Shown piece by piece: positions 17,288 to 25,332 of a stretch of DNA of 64,000 nucleotides (position 1 is the stretch's first letter; each line of letters starts with the position of its first letter). The notes under the pieces were generated by a model, which worked only from the letters and a program-made list of their open reading frames with translations, was not told where the DNA came from and did not search any database. Source of the stretch: Sphingopyxis chilensis (lineage in GTDB: Bacteria; Pseudomonadota; Alphaproteobacteria; Sphingomonadales; Sphingomonadaceae); NCBI RefSeq assembly GCF_035930445.1, contig NZ_CP142394.1:2203501-2267500 (forward strand). Reading direction: 5' to 3'. Made by a program: the position numbers and the translations under genes.

Positions 17288-17755
17288 TCAACAGCTGCAC
17301 TTCGCTTTCACCGACCGCTTCGGCGCCGTCGTCGCGAACTCGGCGCGGGTCAAATCGCCCGACTTGTCGTTATCGGCTCCGGCGAAGCGATCGCCGGTCG
17401 CCACCGCCCATTCCTCGAAAGTCAGCAGATTATTGCCGTCCCGGTCGAGCTTGCGAAACGCCGCGGTGCGCGACGACATCAGCTCGACGCGGCTGATCCT
17501 GTCATTGCGGTCGCGGTCGAAGCGGTTGAACCGCCGCTCCTCGCGCGAAGCTTCCTTTGCGGCGGGCAGCGCGGGCGGCGCGGGGCCCCGTTTCGGCGCA
17601 TTCGCCGCCGCCACGGGAATGGCGGGCAAGGCCGGGGGCGGGTCCGGCAGCACCTCCACTTCGGCGACCTGCGTATAGCCCTTCCACATGAACAGCCCGC
17701 CGGTGAGGAGCAGCGCGCTCGCAACGCCGCCGATCAGGAACCGCGAAACCGCCAT
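17288..17755 (-). CDS. Membrane-anchored EF-hand protein
   Basis: A 155-residue protein with an N-terminal hydrophobic segment (FLIGGVASALLLTGGLFMW). A Pro/Ala-rich linker to about residue 70 follows, then three EF-hand calcium-binding loops at about 80-91 (DRDRNDRISRVE), 104-115 (DRDGNNLLTFEE) and 128-139 (DNDKSGDLTRAE). The second and third loops keep the usual acidic ligands at positions 1, 3, 5 and 12. The first has Arg at position 7 but still looks usable. The ATG at 17755 was chosen because GGGGGAG lies 6 bases upstream, although an ATG two codons earlier is possible. It probably projects into the periplasm. It is divergent from oxyR. Confidence 0.82.
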   Translation of the reverse strand: MAVSRFLIGGVASALLLTGGLFMWKGYTQVAEVEVLPDPPPALPAIPVAAANAPKRGPAPPALPAAKEASREERRFNRFDRDRNDRISRVELMSSRTAAFRKLDRDGNNLLTFEEWAVATGDRFAGADNDKSGDLTRAEFATTAPKRSVKAKCSC

Positions 17756-17887
17756 ACGCATCTCCCCCGTTACCGCCCCCTCGCTATCACGGCGCCTTCG
17801 GCGCGCCAACAAACGCCGCCATAATGGTTACGAATTATAATCGAAAGGCCCTCTCGAAATTGCTCGAATGATTGCTACATTCGATCA

Positions 17888-18793
17888 ATGCAAAATTACC
17901 TCCCCTCGCTGAAGCAGATGCAATATCTCGTCGCGCTCCACGAGCATGGGCATTTCGGCCGCGCCGCCGACGCCTGCAACGTCACCCAGTCGACCTTGTC
18001 CGCCGGCATTCGCGAGCTCGAAACCCTGCTCGGCCAGACGCTCGTCGAGCGCACCCGCCGCGTCGTCCGCTTCACCGTGCTCGGCAACGCCATTGTCGAA
18101 AAGGCGCACCGCGTGCTCCGCGAGGCCGAGGAACTCGCCGATATGGCGGCCGCCGCCTCGGCTCCGCTCGTCGGCGAGCTGCGGATGAGCGTCATCCCGA
18201 CGATCGCGCCCTTTCTCCTCCCAGGCCTGCTTCCGCGCCTTCGCAAGGAACGCCCCGCGCTGAAGCTGTTCCTGCGCGAAGAACCGAGCGCGCAGGCGTG
18301 CGAGTCGCTGCACCACGGCACCGTCGATTGCGTGCTGCTCGCGCTCCCCTATGCGTGCGGCGATGTCGAGAGCGAGAAATTGTTCGATGACGCGCTGTTC
18401 GTCGCCTTTCCCGGCGACCAGAGCGAAGACCTGCCCGCGATGGTCAGCGCCGACCAGCTCGACCCCGCGCAGATGCTGATGCTCGAAGACGGGCATTGCC
18501 TGAAGGACCATGTCCTCGCCGCGTGCAACCGCCCCGAGCTGCGCGCGGGCGCACGCATGATGGGCACGTCGCTCCACACGCTCGTGCAGATGGTCGATAA
18601 CGGCCTCGGCATCACGATGCTGCCGCAAATGGCGATCGAGGCGGGCATCCTCGATCACACCGACATCGATACGCGCCCGCTCGATTCGGAGCACGACTGG
18701 CGCACGATCGCGCTCGTCTGGCGCAAGGGCAGCCCGCGCGCCGAGGAGTTCCGCATGCTCGCGGACATTTTCAGGAAGCATCAGGCGAATTAA
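17888..18793 (+). CDS. oxyR: Hydrogen-peroxide-sensing LysR-type regulator OxyR
   Basis: A 301-residue LysR-type regulator. The N-terminal winged helix-turn-helix includes GRAADACNVTQSTLSAGI. The redox pair that defines OxyR is conserved as Cys204 and Cys213 in the context LEDGHCLKDHVLAAC, with the same nine-residue spacing as Cys199/Cys208 of E. coli. It should form an intramolecular disulfide on peroxide exposure and activate antioxidant genes. No catalase or ahpC gene is adjacent. The intergenic region with the divergent EF-hand gene is A+T-rich and probably holds its promoter. Confidence 0.92.
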   Translation: MQNYLPSLKQMQYLVALHEHGHFGRAADACNVTQSTLSAGIRELETLLGQTLVERTRRVVRFTVLGNAIVEKAHRVLREAEELADMAAAASAPLVGELRMSVIPTIAPFLLPGLLPRLRKERPALKLFLREEPSAQACESLHHGTVDCVLLALPYACGDVESEKLFDDALFVAFPGDQSEDLPAMVSADQLDPAQMLMLEDGHCLKDHVLAACNRPELRAGARMMGTSLHTLVQMVDNGLGITMLPQMAIEAGILDHTDIDTRPLDSEHDWRTIALVWRKGSPRAEEFRMLADIFRKHQAN

Positions 18794-18886
18794 CCGTCCG
18801 TTTCATCGGCAGGAAACGACCGGTTGCCGACGTTGACGAAGGCAGCAATATTCCACTGGCAGAGCAATGGATAGGAGAGGAATACG

Positions 18887-19456
18887 ATGGCGATTGATCG
18901 TAGAGAAGCGATCGCATTAACGACGGGCCTTGTAGCCGCATCAGCAGTCCAAACTCGCGCTGAGGCATGCACGCAGGTGACGCTGATGTTCTCATCGACA
19001 AAACGAGACAACGAGCGAATGATTGAAAAATTTGAAGCGTTGCGCCGTCACTGGAACGAAGACACCTTAGACGAATTTTTTAGCGAGCATTGTATTTCCG
19101 GCATTCAAGCCATCTATCGTCTGGACGGGAGGGGGAAATATTGGGGGGGCGCGGCGCCTCTGGCCCCTCTTCATGATCGCTATCCAAAGATAATCGGGGA
19201 TTTTAGTGGCTATATGTTCCATCCATTTTTCCCCGCAGTGTATTCCATGGGGGCTTTCGAAGCTGGCCCAAATCGACCCCGCCCTGATTACAATTGCGGC
19301 ACAGGATTATGGCCCCCGGTATTAGCAGTCGGCATGCATTTTAAAGTGGATAGGGCTGCGAGCGGAGCCACCCTCAGCGGTGGGTCAAAAATCGTGACGG
19401 GGCTCATGTTTCAAGAAGGTGACGCCATTCGTAGAGCCTTCAATCTGGACATGTAG
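18887..19456 (+). CDS. Exported protein of unknown function, lower G+C
   Basis: A 189-residue protein I do not recognise. The N-terminus (DRREAIALTTGLVAASAVQ) looks like a signal peptide with a twin-arginine pair, with a probable cleavage site near TRAEA. The following region (FEALRRHWNEDTLDEFFSEHC) is somewhat like the start of a SnoaL/NTF2-like fold, which is a guess. The gene has visibly lower G+C and different codon use from its neighbours, which suggests recent acquisition. A GGAGAGGAAT ribosome-binding site precedes the ATG. It is flanked by oxyR and moaE and has no partner genes. Confidence 0.65.
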   Translation: MAIDRREAIALTTGLVAASAVQTRAEACTQVTLMFSSTKRDNERMIEKFEALRRHWNEDTLDEFFSEHCISGIQAIYRLDGRGKYWGGAAPLAPLHDRYPKIIGDFSGYMFHPFFPAVYSMGAFEAGPNRPRPDYNCGTGLWPPVLAVGMHFKVDRAASGATLSGGSKIVTGLMFQEGDAIRRAFNLDM

Positions 19457-19505
19457 AGACGGCCGCTTCCCACCCCATATCGGCCGTCCGCTTTCGCCCG
19501 ATCAG

Positions 19506-19946
19506 TCAATCCCACCGCTCCGCCCGCGTCTGATCCGTATCACGCTCCTCGACCCACCGAACGCGCCCGTCGGCAAAGCTCTCGCGCTTCCACAGCATCA
19601 CGTCGGTCTTCAGCCGGTCGATCAGAAACTCGACCGCCGCGAGCGCCTCGGCGCGATGCGGGCTGCTGGCGAGCACGAGCACGATCGTCTCGCCCGACGC
19701 CATCGCGCCGACGCGGTGGATCAGCGTCAGTGCCGACAGTTTCCAGCGATCGGACGCTGCGTGAGCGAGCGCGGCGAGCCCCGCTTCGGTCATGTGCGGA
19801 TGATGCTCGAGGAACAGCTCGGTCAGCCCGTCGCCGCCGCGGACCCGGCCGACAAAACTCGCGCTCGCGCCATGCTCCCCCGCATCGTGCACATCGAATT
19901 CGGCGGACACATCGATTGGCGCCGATTGCACGGACACGCGGATCAT
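19506..19946 (-). CDS. moaE: Molybdopterin synthase catalytic subunit MoaE
   Basis: A 146-residue large subunit of molybdopterin synthase, which inserts sulfur into precursor Z (cPMP) during molybdenum cofactor synthesis. The family segments ASASFVGRVRG, LEHHPHMTE and IHRVG are present, and the catalytic lysine lies in VMLWKRESF. The start overlaps the moaD stop (ATGA), so the two subunits are translationally coupled in the order moaD-moaE. A longer upstream frame is an artefact. Confidence 0.92.
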   Translation of the reverse strand: MIRVSVQSAPIDVSAEFDVHDAGEHGASASFVGRVRGGDGLTELFLEHHPHMTEAGLAALAHAASDRWKLSALTLIHRVGAMASGETIVLVLASSPHRAEALAAVEFLIDRLKTDVMLWKRESFADGRVRWVEERDTDQTRAERWD

Positions 19947-20200
19947 CCGCCGGTGACCGGCGGAAACAGTGCCACCTCGCGCGCGTCCAACAGCGGAGCG
20001 TCGGCGCCGATCATTACGCCGTCGATCGCGGCGCGGATGCGGTGCGGCTCGGCAAACGCCAGCGCGCCGCGCTCGTCGCGCGCGGCCAGCCATCCGATCA
20101 GCGCGCCGACGTCGCCGATGCCCGCCGGCACGTCGACCACTTCATCGGCCACCCCCATCCGTTCGCGGACCCACGAAAAATAGGCTATGTTCAGCGCCAT
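19943..20200 (-). CDS. moaD: Molybdopterin synthase sulfur carrier subunit MoaD
   Basis: An 85-residue ubiquitin-fold sulfur carrier. The C-terminus ends PPVTGG, with the double glycine that is adenylated and thiocarboxylated. It is immediately upstream of and overlaps moaE, and lies 10 bases after pgsA on the same strand. It therefore probably sits in a pgsA-moaD-moaE transcription unit, a grouping often seen in sphingomonads and other alphaproteobacteria. Confidence 0.92.
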   Translation of the reverse strand: MALNIAYFSWVRERMGVADEVVDVPAGIGDVGALIGWLAARDERGALAFAEPHRIRAAIDGVMIGADAPLLDAREVALFPPVTGG

Positions 20201-20210
20201 CGGCCCGGCC

Positions 20211-20783
20211 TCAATCCATATGCTTCAGGCCGACGCGCAGATAATCCCAGCCGGTGATCAGCGTCAGCACCGCGGCGCCCCACAGCGAGACGAGCCCGAC
20301 GCTCTTGATCCAGACCATCGCGGGCAAGGCGCCCGCCAGGATCAGCGCGCCGAATGCGACGAGCTGAAAGGTCGTCTTCCACTTCGCGAGCTGCGTCACC
20401 GGCATCGACACCTGCAGCGTCGCCAGGAATTCGCGCAGCCCCGACACGATGATCTCGCGCAGCAGGATCATCAGCGCCGCAATGACGTGATAACCCGCAA
20501 TGTCGCGCGTGAAGACGAGCAACAGAATGACCGCCGCGATCATGATCTTGTCGGCGATCGGATCGAGAAAGGCGCCCAGCCGCGACACGATCCCGCGCGA
20601 GCGTGCAACATAGCCGTCAAAATAGTCGGTAATGCCCATCAGGCAGTAAAGACCGAAGGCGAGCGCATAGTCGATCGGCTTGGGCTGGTGCGATCCCTCG
20701 ACCACCCCCGGCCACAGCAGGAAAAGCAGGATGGGAACCGCCAGGATCCGCGAAAGGGTCAGGATGTTGGGAAGGCTGAGCAT
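20211..20783 (-). CDS. pgsA: CDP-diacylglycerol-glycerol-3-phosphate 3-phosphatidyltransferase
   Basis: A 190-residue inner-membrane enzyme that makes phosphatidylglycerol phosphate. The CDP-alcohol phosphotransferase signature D-G-x2-A-R-x8-G-x3-D-x3-D is exact (from Asp56, with the last aspartates at 74 and 78). Several hydrophobic helices surround it. The ATG at 20783 gives the usual N-terminus MLSLPNILTLSRI. It heads the pgsA-moaD-moaE unit and is divergent from the LplT-like transporter, another phospholipid-related gene. Confidence 0.93.
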   Translation of the reverse strand: MLSLPNILTLSRILAVPILLFLLWPGVVEGSHQPKPIDYALAFGLYCLMGITDYFDGYVARSRGIVSRLGAFLDPIADKIMIAAVILLLVFTRDIAGYHVIAALMILLREIIVSGLREFLATLQVSMPVTQLAKWKTTFQLVAFGALILAGALPAMVWIKSVGLVSLWGAAVLTLITGWDYLRVGLKHMD

Positions 20784-20916
20784 GATCCCCGTCGATATAA
20801 GCGGTCCAAAATGACCTTTGACCGTATCCGCCCTAGCCGATAAGTCCCCCGGGCGACAACCAAATTGCCCGCGATTTGCGTGGTGACCGAACAAGTTTGA
20901 AGAGATTGGACCACGC

Positions 20917-22212
20917 ATGACCGGCTCCTTTGCGCTATTGAAGCAACGCCGGTTCCTGCCTCTTTTCGTCACCCAGCTCCTCGGCGCGTTCAACGACAAT
21001 CTGTTCAAGAACGCGATGGTGCTGTTCGTCGTCTATGGCGTTTTCAACGACGAGGCGTCCGAAACGCTGTTCAGCGCGGTCGCGACGGGGCTGTTCATCC
21101 TGCCCTTCTTCCTGCTTTCGGCGCTCGCGGGCCAGCTCGCCGATACGCGCGACAAGGCGCGGATCATCCGCATCGTCAAATTCTGCGAAATCCTCATCAT
21201 GTTCGTCGGCGGGCTCGGTCTCGTCCTTGCCTGGATGGGCTTTGCAGTCCACCTGATCGCGATCCCGCTGATGATGCTCGCGCTCTTCGCGATGGGCATC
21301 CACTCGACCTTCTTCGGCCCGATCAAATATGCGATCCTGCCGCAGCACCTCGAAAGCGACGAGGTGCTCGCCGGCACCGGGCTCGTCGAGGCGGGCACCT
21401 ATATCGCGATCCTCGCGGGCACGATCCTCGCCGGCGTGATCGACGTCGAATGGGCGGCGCTCGGCGTCGTGCTGGTGGCTGGCCTCGGCTATTGGACCGG
21501 TCGCAAGGTACCGCCCGCGCCGCCCGAACATGAGGAAACGGGGATCGACTGGCACATCATCCGCTCGTCGGTCGCGCTCGTCCGCGGCACGATGCACATT
21601 CCGCGCCTCTATCTCGCGATCCTTTCGATCAGCTTCTTCTGGACGATCGGCGCGGTGCTGTTCATCCAGTTCCCGCCGCTGGTGAAGAACATCCTCCATG
21701 CCGACAAGAGCGTCGCCAGCCTGTTCCTCGCCATCTTCTCGATCGGCATCGCGATCGGCTCGGTCGCGGTCAACCGACTGCTCAAGGGGCAGGTGTCGGC
21801 GCGCTACAGCCCCGCCAGCGTCATCGTCATGGGCGTCTTCGTTCTCGCCTTCTATTGGGTTTGCCGCAACTGGGAGCATGATCCGTCGGGCGTGATGTAC
21901 GGGATCGAAGGCTTCCTCGGGCACGCCGACGTCATCCCGCTGCTCGCCGCGCTGCTCGGCATCGCGATCAGCGGCGGCATGTTCGTCGTGCCGCTTTATG
22001 CCTTCCTCACCACCACGGTTCCCAAGGACCAGACCGCACGCACCGTCGCCGCGAACAATATCGTCAATTCGGGCGCGATGGTCGCGGGTTCGCTGCTCGC
22101 GATGGGGCTCGGTTTCGCCGGGGTCGGGGTCGTCGATCAGCTGTTGATGAGCGCCGCGATGTGCCTCATCTCCGCCTGGCTCGCGGTCAAGCTGCACCGC
22201 GCCTGCGACTGA
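20917..22212 (+). CDS. MFS transporter, LplT/Aas-type lysophospholipid flippase-like
   Basis: A 431-residue twelve-helix major facilitator protein. The N-terminal signature LLGAFNDNLFKNA is characteristic of LplT and of the transporter half of fused Aas acyltransferases. These flip lysophospholipids across the inner membrane for re-acylation. The segments GQLADTRDKARI and FFGPIKYAILP are also typical of the family. No acyltransferase domain is fused to it or encoded next to it, so it is a stand-alone version. It is divergent from pgsA with a shared 133-bp promoter region. Confidence 0.83.
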   Translation: MTGSFALLKQRRFLPLFVTQLLGAFNDNLFKNAMVLFVVYGVFNDEASETLFSAVATGLFILPFFLLSALAGQLADTRDKARIIRIVKFCEILIMFVGGLGLVLAWMGFAVHLIAIPLMMLALFAMGIHSTFFGPIKYAILPQHLESDEVLAGTGLVEAGTYIAILAGTILAGVIDVEWAALGVVLVAGLGYWTGRKVPPAPPEHEETGIDWHIIRSSVALVRGTMHIPRLYLAILSISFFWTIGAVLFIQFPPLVKNILHADKSVASLFLAIFSIGIAIGSVAVNRLLKGQVSARYSPASVIVMGVFVLAFYWVCRNWEHDPSGVMYGIEGFLGHADVIPLLAALLGIAISGGMFVVPLYAFLTTTVPKDQTARTVAANNIVNSGAMVAGSLLAMGLGFAGVGVVDQLLMSAAMCLISAWLAVKLHRACD

Positions 22213-22277
22213 CCGAGCCCGCGACGGCGGCTGTTTCCGCTTCGGGGTGGTGAGCGACCGCCTCCGGTAGAAACCGG

Positions 22278-22613
22278 TCAGCGCGGCCCTTGCATGTTGC
22301 GGCTTTCCGCCGGGATATGCACGGTCATCCCATCCATATCCGCCGTCAGGACGATCTGGCACGACAGCCGGCTGGTCCGCCGCACCCCCGCGGCGAGGTC
22401 GAGCATATCCTCTTCCATCTCGCTCGCGGGCGGCAGGCGGTCGAAATCCTCCTTCGCCACGATGACGTGGCAGGTCGAACAGGCCATCTGGCCTTCGCAT
22501 GTCCCTTCGAGCGGCATCATATGCGCCTGCGCGACGTCGAGCAGGATATCGCCGGGCTGCGCCTCGGCCTCGGTGCGCTGCTTGCCATCGGCGTGGATGA
22601 AGGTGACGCGCAT
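22278..22613 (-). CDS. 2Fe-2S ferredoxin, adrenodoxin type
   Basis: A 111-residue [2Fe-2S] ferredoxin. The cluster ligands are Cys39, Cys45 and Cys48 (CEGQMACSTC) with Cys85 (SRLSCQIVL), the spacing of the adrenodoxin/putidaredoxin group. It is the electron donor type used in Fe-S assembly or by cytochrome P450s. Its start overlaps the stop of the cysteine desulfurase by one base (TGATG), so a role in Fe-S cluster assembly is likely. No P450 gene is in the window. Confidence 0.9.
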   Translation of the reverse strand: MRVTFIHADGKQRTEAEAQPGDILLDVAQAHMMPLEGTCEGQMACSTCHVIVAKEDFDRLPPASEMEEDMLDLAAGVRRTSRLSCQIVLTADMDGMTVHIPAESRNMQGPR

Positions 22614-23704
22614 CAGTTCACCCCCTGCAGCCGCGCCGCCGCCTTGATCGCTGTCAGGCCCGCGCGCAAGTCCTGCTCGCTGGTGTATCGCCCCCAGCCG
22701 AGGCGGATCGAGGCGCGGGCGTCGGCTTCGCTGACGCCCATCGCGCGCAGCACATGGCTGACCTTGCCCGAACCGCTGCCGCACGCGCTACCGAGCGAGA
22801 AGGCGATTTCGCGTGCGTCGGACATCAGGCGCAGGCCGTTCACGCCTTCGCGCCGGATGTTGAGATTGCCGTGGTAGCGGCGGTTGGCATCGCCATTGAT
22901 CGTCCATTCGGGGAGCATATCGAGCGCGAGCGACCAGAGCCGCTCGACATGGCTTGCGTCCTTGTCGAACCGCTCGGCGGCGAGCGCCGCCGCAGCGCCG
23001 AACCCGGCACAGAGCGCAGGCGACACGGTGCCCGATCGCATCCCCTGCTCCTGCGCGCCGCCGAACATCAGCGGCGGCAGGTCGACGCCGTCCCTGACCC
23101 ACAGCGCGCCGATACCCTTGGGCCCGTGGATCTTGTGCGCCGACAGCGCGATCAGGTCGGCACCGTCGGGGATGGCGACGCGGCCGTAACCCTGCACCGC
23201 GTCGCAGAGCAGCAGGCTGTTTTTCGCATGGGCGGCGGCGGCGAAATCGGCGACGGGCTGGATCGTGCCGACCTCGTTGTTCACCAGCATCGTCGCGACG
23301 ATGCCGTTATGGGGGATCATCGCATCATCAGGCGACAGCGCCAGCCCCTTGTCATCGACCGGCAGGATCGCCGCGTTCAACCGCTCGAGACATTGCAGCG
23401 AGGCGGCATGTTCGATGCTGAGCCCCGCGACGCCGCCGGGCATCGACTCGGCGCCGCGCAGCAGGGCCCAGTTGAGCGCCTCGGTCGCACCCGAGGTGAA
23501 GAAGAGGCGGCCGCCTTTGGGGAGCAGCGCCGCAACCTGGTCGCGCGCGACCTCGACCGCGGCGGCTGCGGCGCGGCCGGCCTTGTGCGTGCTCGATGGA
23601 TTCGCAAAACCATCCTCCCCGTCCGGCCCCTCTAGCCAGCGCAGCATCGCCTCGCGCGCTTCAGGAGCGAGCGGCGTAGTGGCTTGATAGTCGAGGTAAA
23701 TCAT
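22613..23704 (-). CDS. Cysteine desulfurase (NifS/IscS family)
   Basis: A 363-residue PLP enzyme that takes sulfur from cysteine for Fe-S clusters or thionucleosides. The PLP-binding lysine lies in LSAHKIHGPKG and the active-site cysteine loop is GSACGSGSGKVSHVL. The N-terminus YLDYQATTPL is canonical once the ATG at 23704 is used. The ferredoxin follows with a one-base overlap. Compared with E. coli IscS the protein is shorter, as is typical for group I desulfurases of alphaproteobacteria. No scaffold (IscU/SufU) gene is adjacent. Confidence 0.92.
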   Translation of the reverse strand: MIYLDYQATTPLAPEAREAMLRWLEGPDGEDGFANPSSTHKAGRAAAAAVEVARDQVAALLPKGGRLFFTSGATEALNWALLRGAESMPGGVAGLSIEHAASLQCLERLNAAILPVDDKGLALSPDDAMIPHNGIVATMLVNNEVGTIQPVADFAAAAHAKNSLLLCDAVQGYGRVAIPDGADLIALSAHKIHGPKGIGALWVRDGVDLPPLMFGGAQEQGMRSGTVSPALCAGFGAAAALAAERFDKDASHVERLWSLALDMLPEWTINGDANRRYHGNLNIRREGVNGLRLMSDAREIAFSLGSACGSGSGKVSHVLRAMGVSEADARASIRLGWGRYTSEQDLRAGLTAIKAAARLQGVN

Positions 23705-23844
23705 CCGGGGCGAAAATCCTTGTTGCGAGCGATTCGCAAAAGTTGCAAGTTGCGACCTATTTTCTATATAGGCGCCATCTTCGCTCCGCCACCCTGCCAA
23801 CCCGGCGATTCGGCGGCCAGCCATAAAAGATAAGAGGTGCTCCC

Positions 23845-24501
23845 ATGCCCGACGTTATTTTCCCCGGCCCCGAAGGCCGCATCGAAGGCCGTTTCTCGCC
23901 CCCGCCGCGCCCGCGCGCGCCGGTCGCGCTGATTCTCCACCCGCATCCGCAGGGCGGCGGCACGATGAACGACCGCATCACGCAGGCGATGTACAAGAGC
24001 TTCGTCGCGCGCGGTTTCGCGGTGCTGCGCTTCAACTTCCGCGGCGTCGGCCGCAGCCAGGGCACGTTCGACAACGGCATCGGCGAGCTTAGCGACGCCG
24101 CATCGGCGCTCGACTGGGTCCAGTCGATCCATCCCGAGGCGCAGACGACCTGGGTCGCGGGCTTCAGCTTCGGCGCGTGGATCGGCATGCAGCTTTTGAT
24201 GCGCCGTCCCGAAATCCGCGGCTTCCTTTCGGTCGCGCCGCCGGCGAACATGTACGACTTCAGCTTCCTCGCCCCCTGCCCCTCGTCGGGCATCATCGTC
24301 GCGGGCGGGCAGGACGAGATCGTGCCGCCGAGCGCGGTGCAGAAGCTGGTCGACAAGCTGCGCACGCAAAAGGGCATCACGATCCATCACGACGAGATCC
24401 CGCGCGCCAACCATTTCTTCGAGCATGAGCTCGACCAGTTGATGAAGTCGCTCGACAATTATCTGGATATGCGGCTCGCGCCCGATTCGCCGATCCGTTA
24501 A
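23845..24501 (+). CDS. Alpha/beta hydrolase (COG2945 type)
   Basis: A 218-residue serine hydrolase. The nucleophile elbow is GFSFGAW, the acid is likely the aspartate of GGQDEIVPP, and the histidine lies in RANHFFEHE. The N-terminal HPHPQGGGTMND and FNFRGVGRSQG form the oxyanion and substrate-side loops typical of this small bacterial family. Its natural substrate is unknown. It is divergent from the cysteine desulfurase gene, an arrangement commonly kept in sphingomonads. An inverted repeat follows the stop. Confidence 0.85.
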   Translation: MPDVIFPGPEGRIEGRFSPPPRPRAPVALILHPHPQGGGTMNDRITQAMYKSFVARGFAVLRFNFRGVGRSQGTFDNGIGELSDAASALDWVQSIHPEAQTTWVAGFSFGAWIGMQLLMRRPEIRGFLSVAPPANMYDFSFLAPCPSSGIIVAGGQDEIVPPSAVQKLVDKLRTQKGITIHHDEIPRANHFFEHELDQLMKSLDNYLDMRLAPDSPIR

Positions 24502-24504
24502 ACC

Positions 24505-24597
24505 CGTCATCGCGAGGAGCAAAGCGACGACGCGATCTCCAGCGTGCGGCAGTTCACGCCGATGGCTGGAGATTGCTTCGCTGCGCTTGTAATGACG
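24505..24597. repeat. Intergenic imperfect inverted repeat (cgtcat...atgacg)
   Basis: The left arm 24505-24543 (cgtcatcgcgaggagcaaag... to ctccagc) pairs imperfectly with the right arm 24565-24597 (gctggagattgcttcgctgc... to atgacg). The element type, with a core related to gcgaagcaatctccagc, is distinct from the gtcatcccgg type. It lies between converging genes. Confidence 0.75.
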
Positions 24598-24602
24598 AAG
24601 TG

Positions 24603-24767
24603 CTATTTCACCGGCATCAGCCAGATCGCGACATTCGCGAACATCACCAGCGCAGCGACCAGCATCAGCAGCGCGCGGCGGCGGTCGCCCTTGCGAAAAA
24701 CAAGGACGGCACCGCCAGTCAGCAGCACGCCGGTCAGCATCAGGATGGACATGATCGTGTCGGACAT
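24603..24767 (-). CDS. Small membrane protein, 54 residues
   Basis: A short frame reads MSDTIMSILMLTGVLLTGG, then AVLVFRKGDRRRALLMLVAA, and ends FANVAIWLMPVK. It has two hydrophobic stretches separated by a basic turn (RKGDRRR), a typical two-helix inner-membrane miniprotein. GC3 bias matches neighbouring genes, which argues that it is real. The strand is opposite to rpiB. The stop lies just outside the inverted repeat that also follows the hydrolase gene. The function is unknown. Confidence 0.6.
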   Translation of the reverse strand: MSDTIMSILMLTGVLLTGGAVLVFRKGDRRRALLMLVAALVMFANVAIWLMPVK

Positions 24768-24879
24768 GGGGCGGCTTTATCGGCGCCGTCACAAATTTGC
24801 CACCTCGCTTATGGCCAATCCGCATGGCTTGGCCTAAAGGGCCGACATCGATTCCCTTATGCCCTGCGGGAGCCGCACC

Positions 24880-25332
24880 ATGCGCATCGCCATCGCCTCC
24901 GACCACGCCGCTTACGAACTGAAAGCCCTGCTTGCCGACTGGCTGCGCGAAAAGGGGCATGAAGTTGAAGACCTCGGCACCAACGGTCCCGACAGCGTCG
25001 ATTATCCCGATTATGGCTATCGCCTCGCCGAAGCGATCGCCGATGGCCGTGCGGAACGCGGCGTGGCGCTGTGCGGATCGGGCATCGGCATTTCTATCTC
25101 GGTCAACCGCAACCCCGCCGCGCGCTGCGCGCTGGTGTCCGAACCGCTGTCGGCGAAGCTCGCGCGCGAGCATAATGACGCGAACGTCATCGCGATGGGC
25201 GCACGCCTGACGGGTATCGACATGGCCAAGGCGTGCCTCGACGCCTTCCTGATCACCGATTTCGCCGGCGACCGCCACGCGCGCCGCGTCGACAAGCTTT
25301 CGAATCCGCCTCAACTGGAGACCAGCCGATGA
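24880..25332 (+). CDS. rpiB: Ribose-5-phosphate isomerase B
   Basis: A 150-residue RpiB that interconverts ribose 5-phosphate and ribulose 5-phosphate. The N-terminal [13 protein letters not shown] and the active-site segment [14 protein letters not shown] with its cysteine are conserved. The start at 24880 (GGGAG six bases upstream) was preferred over an ATG seven codons earlier. The stop overlaps the glyA start (ATGA). The rpiB-glyA-(small protein)-nrdR-trmJ order is a conserved alphaproteobacterial transcription unit. Confidence 0.94.
   Translation: MRIAIASDHAAYELKALLADWLREKGHEVEDLGTNGPDSVDYPDYGYRLAEAIADGRAERGVALCGSGIGISISVNRNPAARCALVSEPLSAKLAREHNDANVIAMGARLTGIDMAKACLDAFLITDFAGDRHARRVDKLSNPPQLETSR

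Noticed and set aside
20935..22500. A 521-codon minus-strand frame
   Set aside because: It is antisense to the LplT-like transporter and is extremely rich in Arg, Asp and Glu, as expected for a shadow frame.
23764..25314. A 516-codon minus-strand frame
   Set aside because: It runs antisense through the alpha/beta hydrolase and rpiB genes, both of which have intact catalytic motifs. Only the 54-residue frame at 24603-24767 within this stretch looks real.
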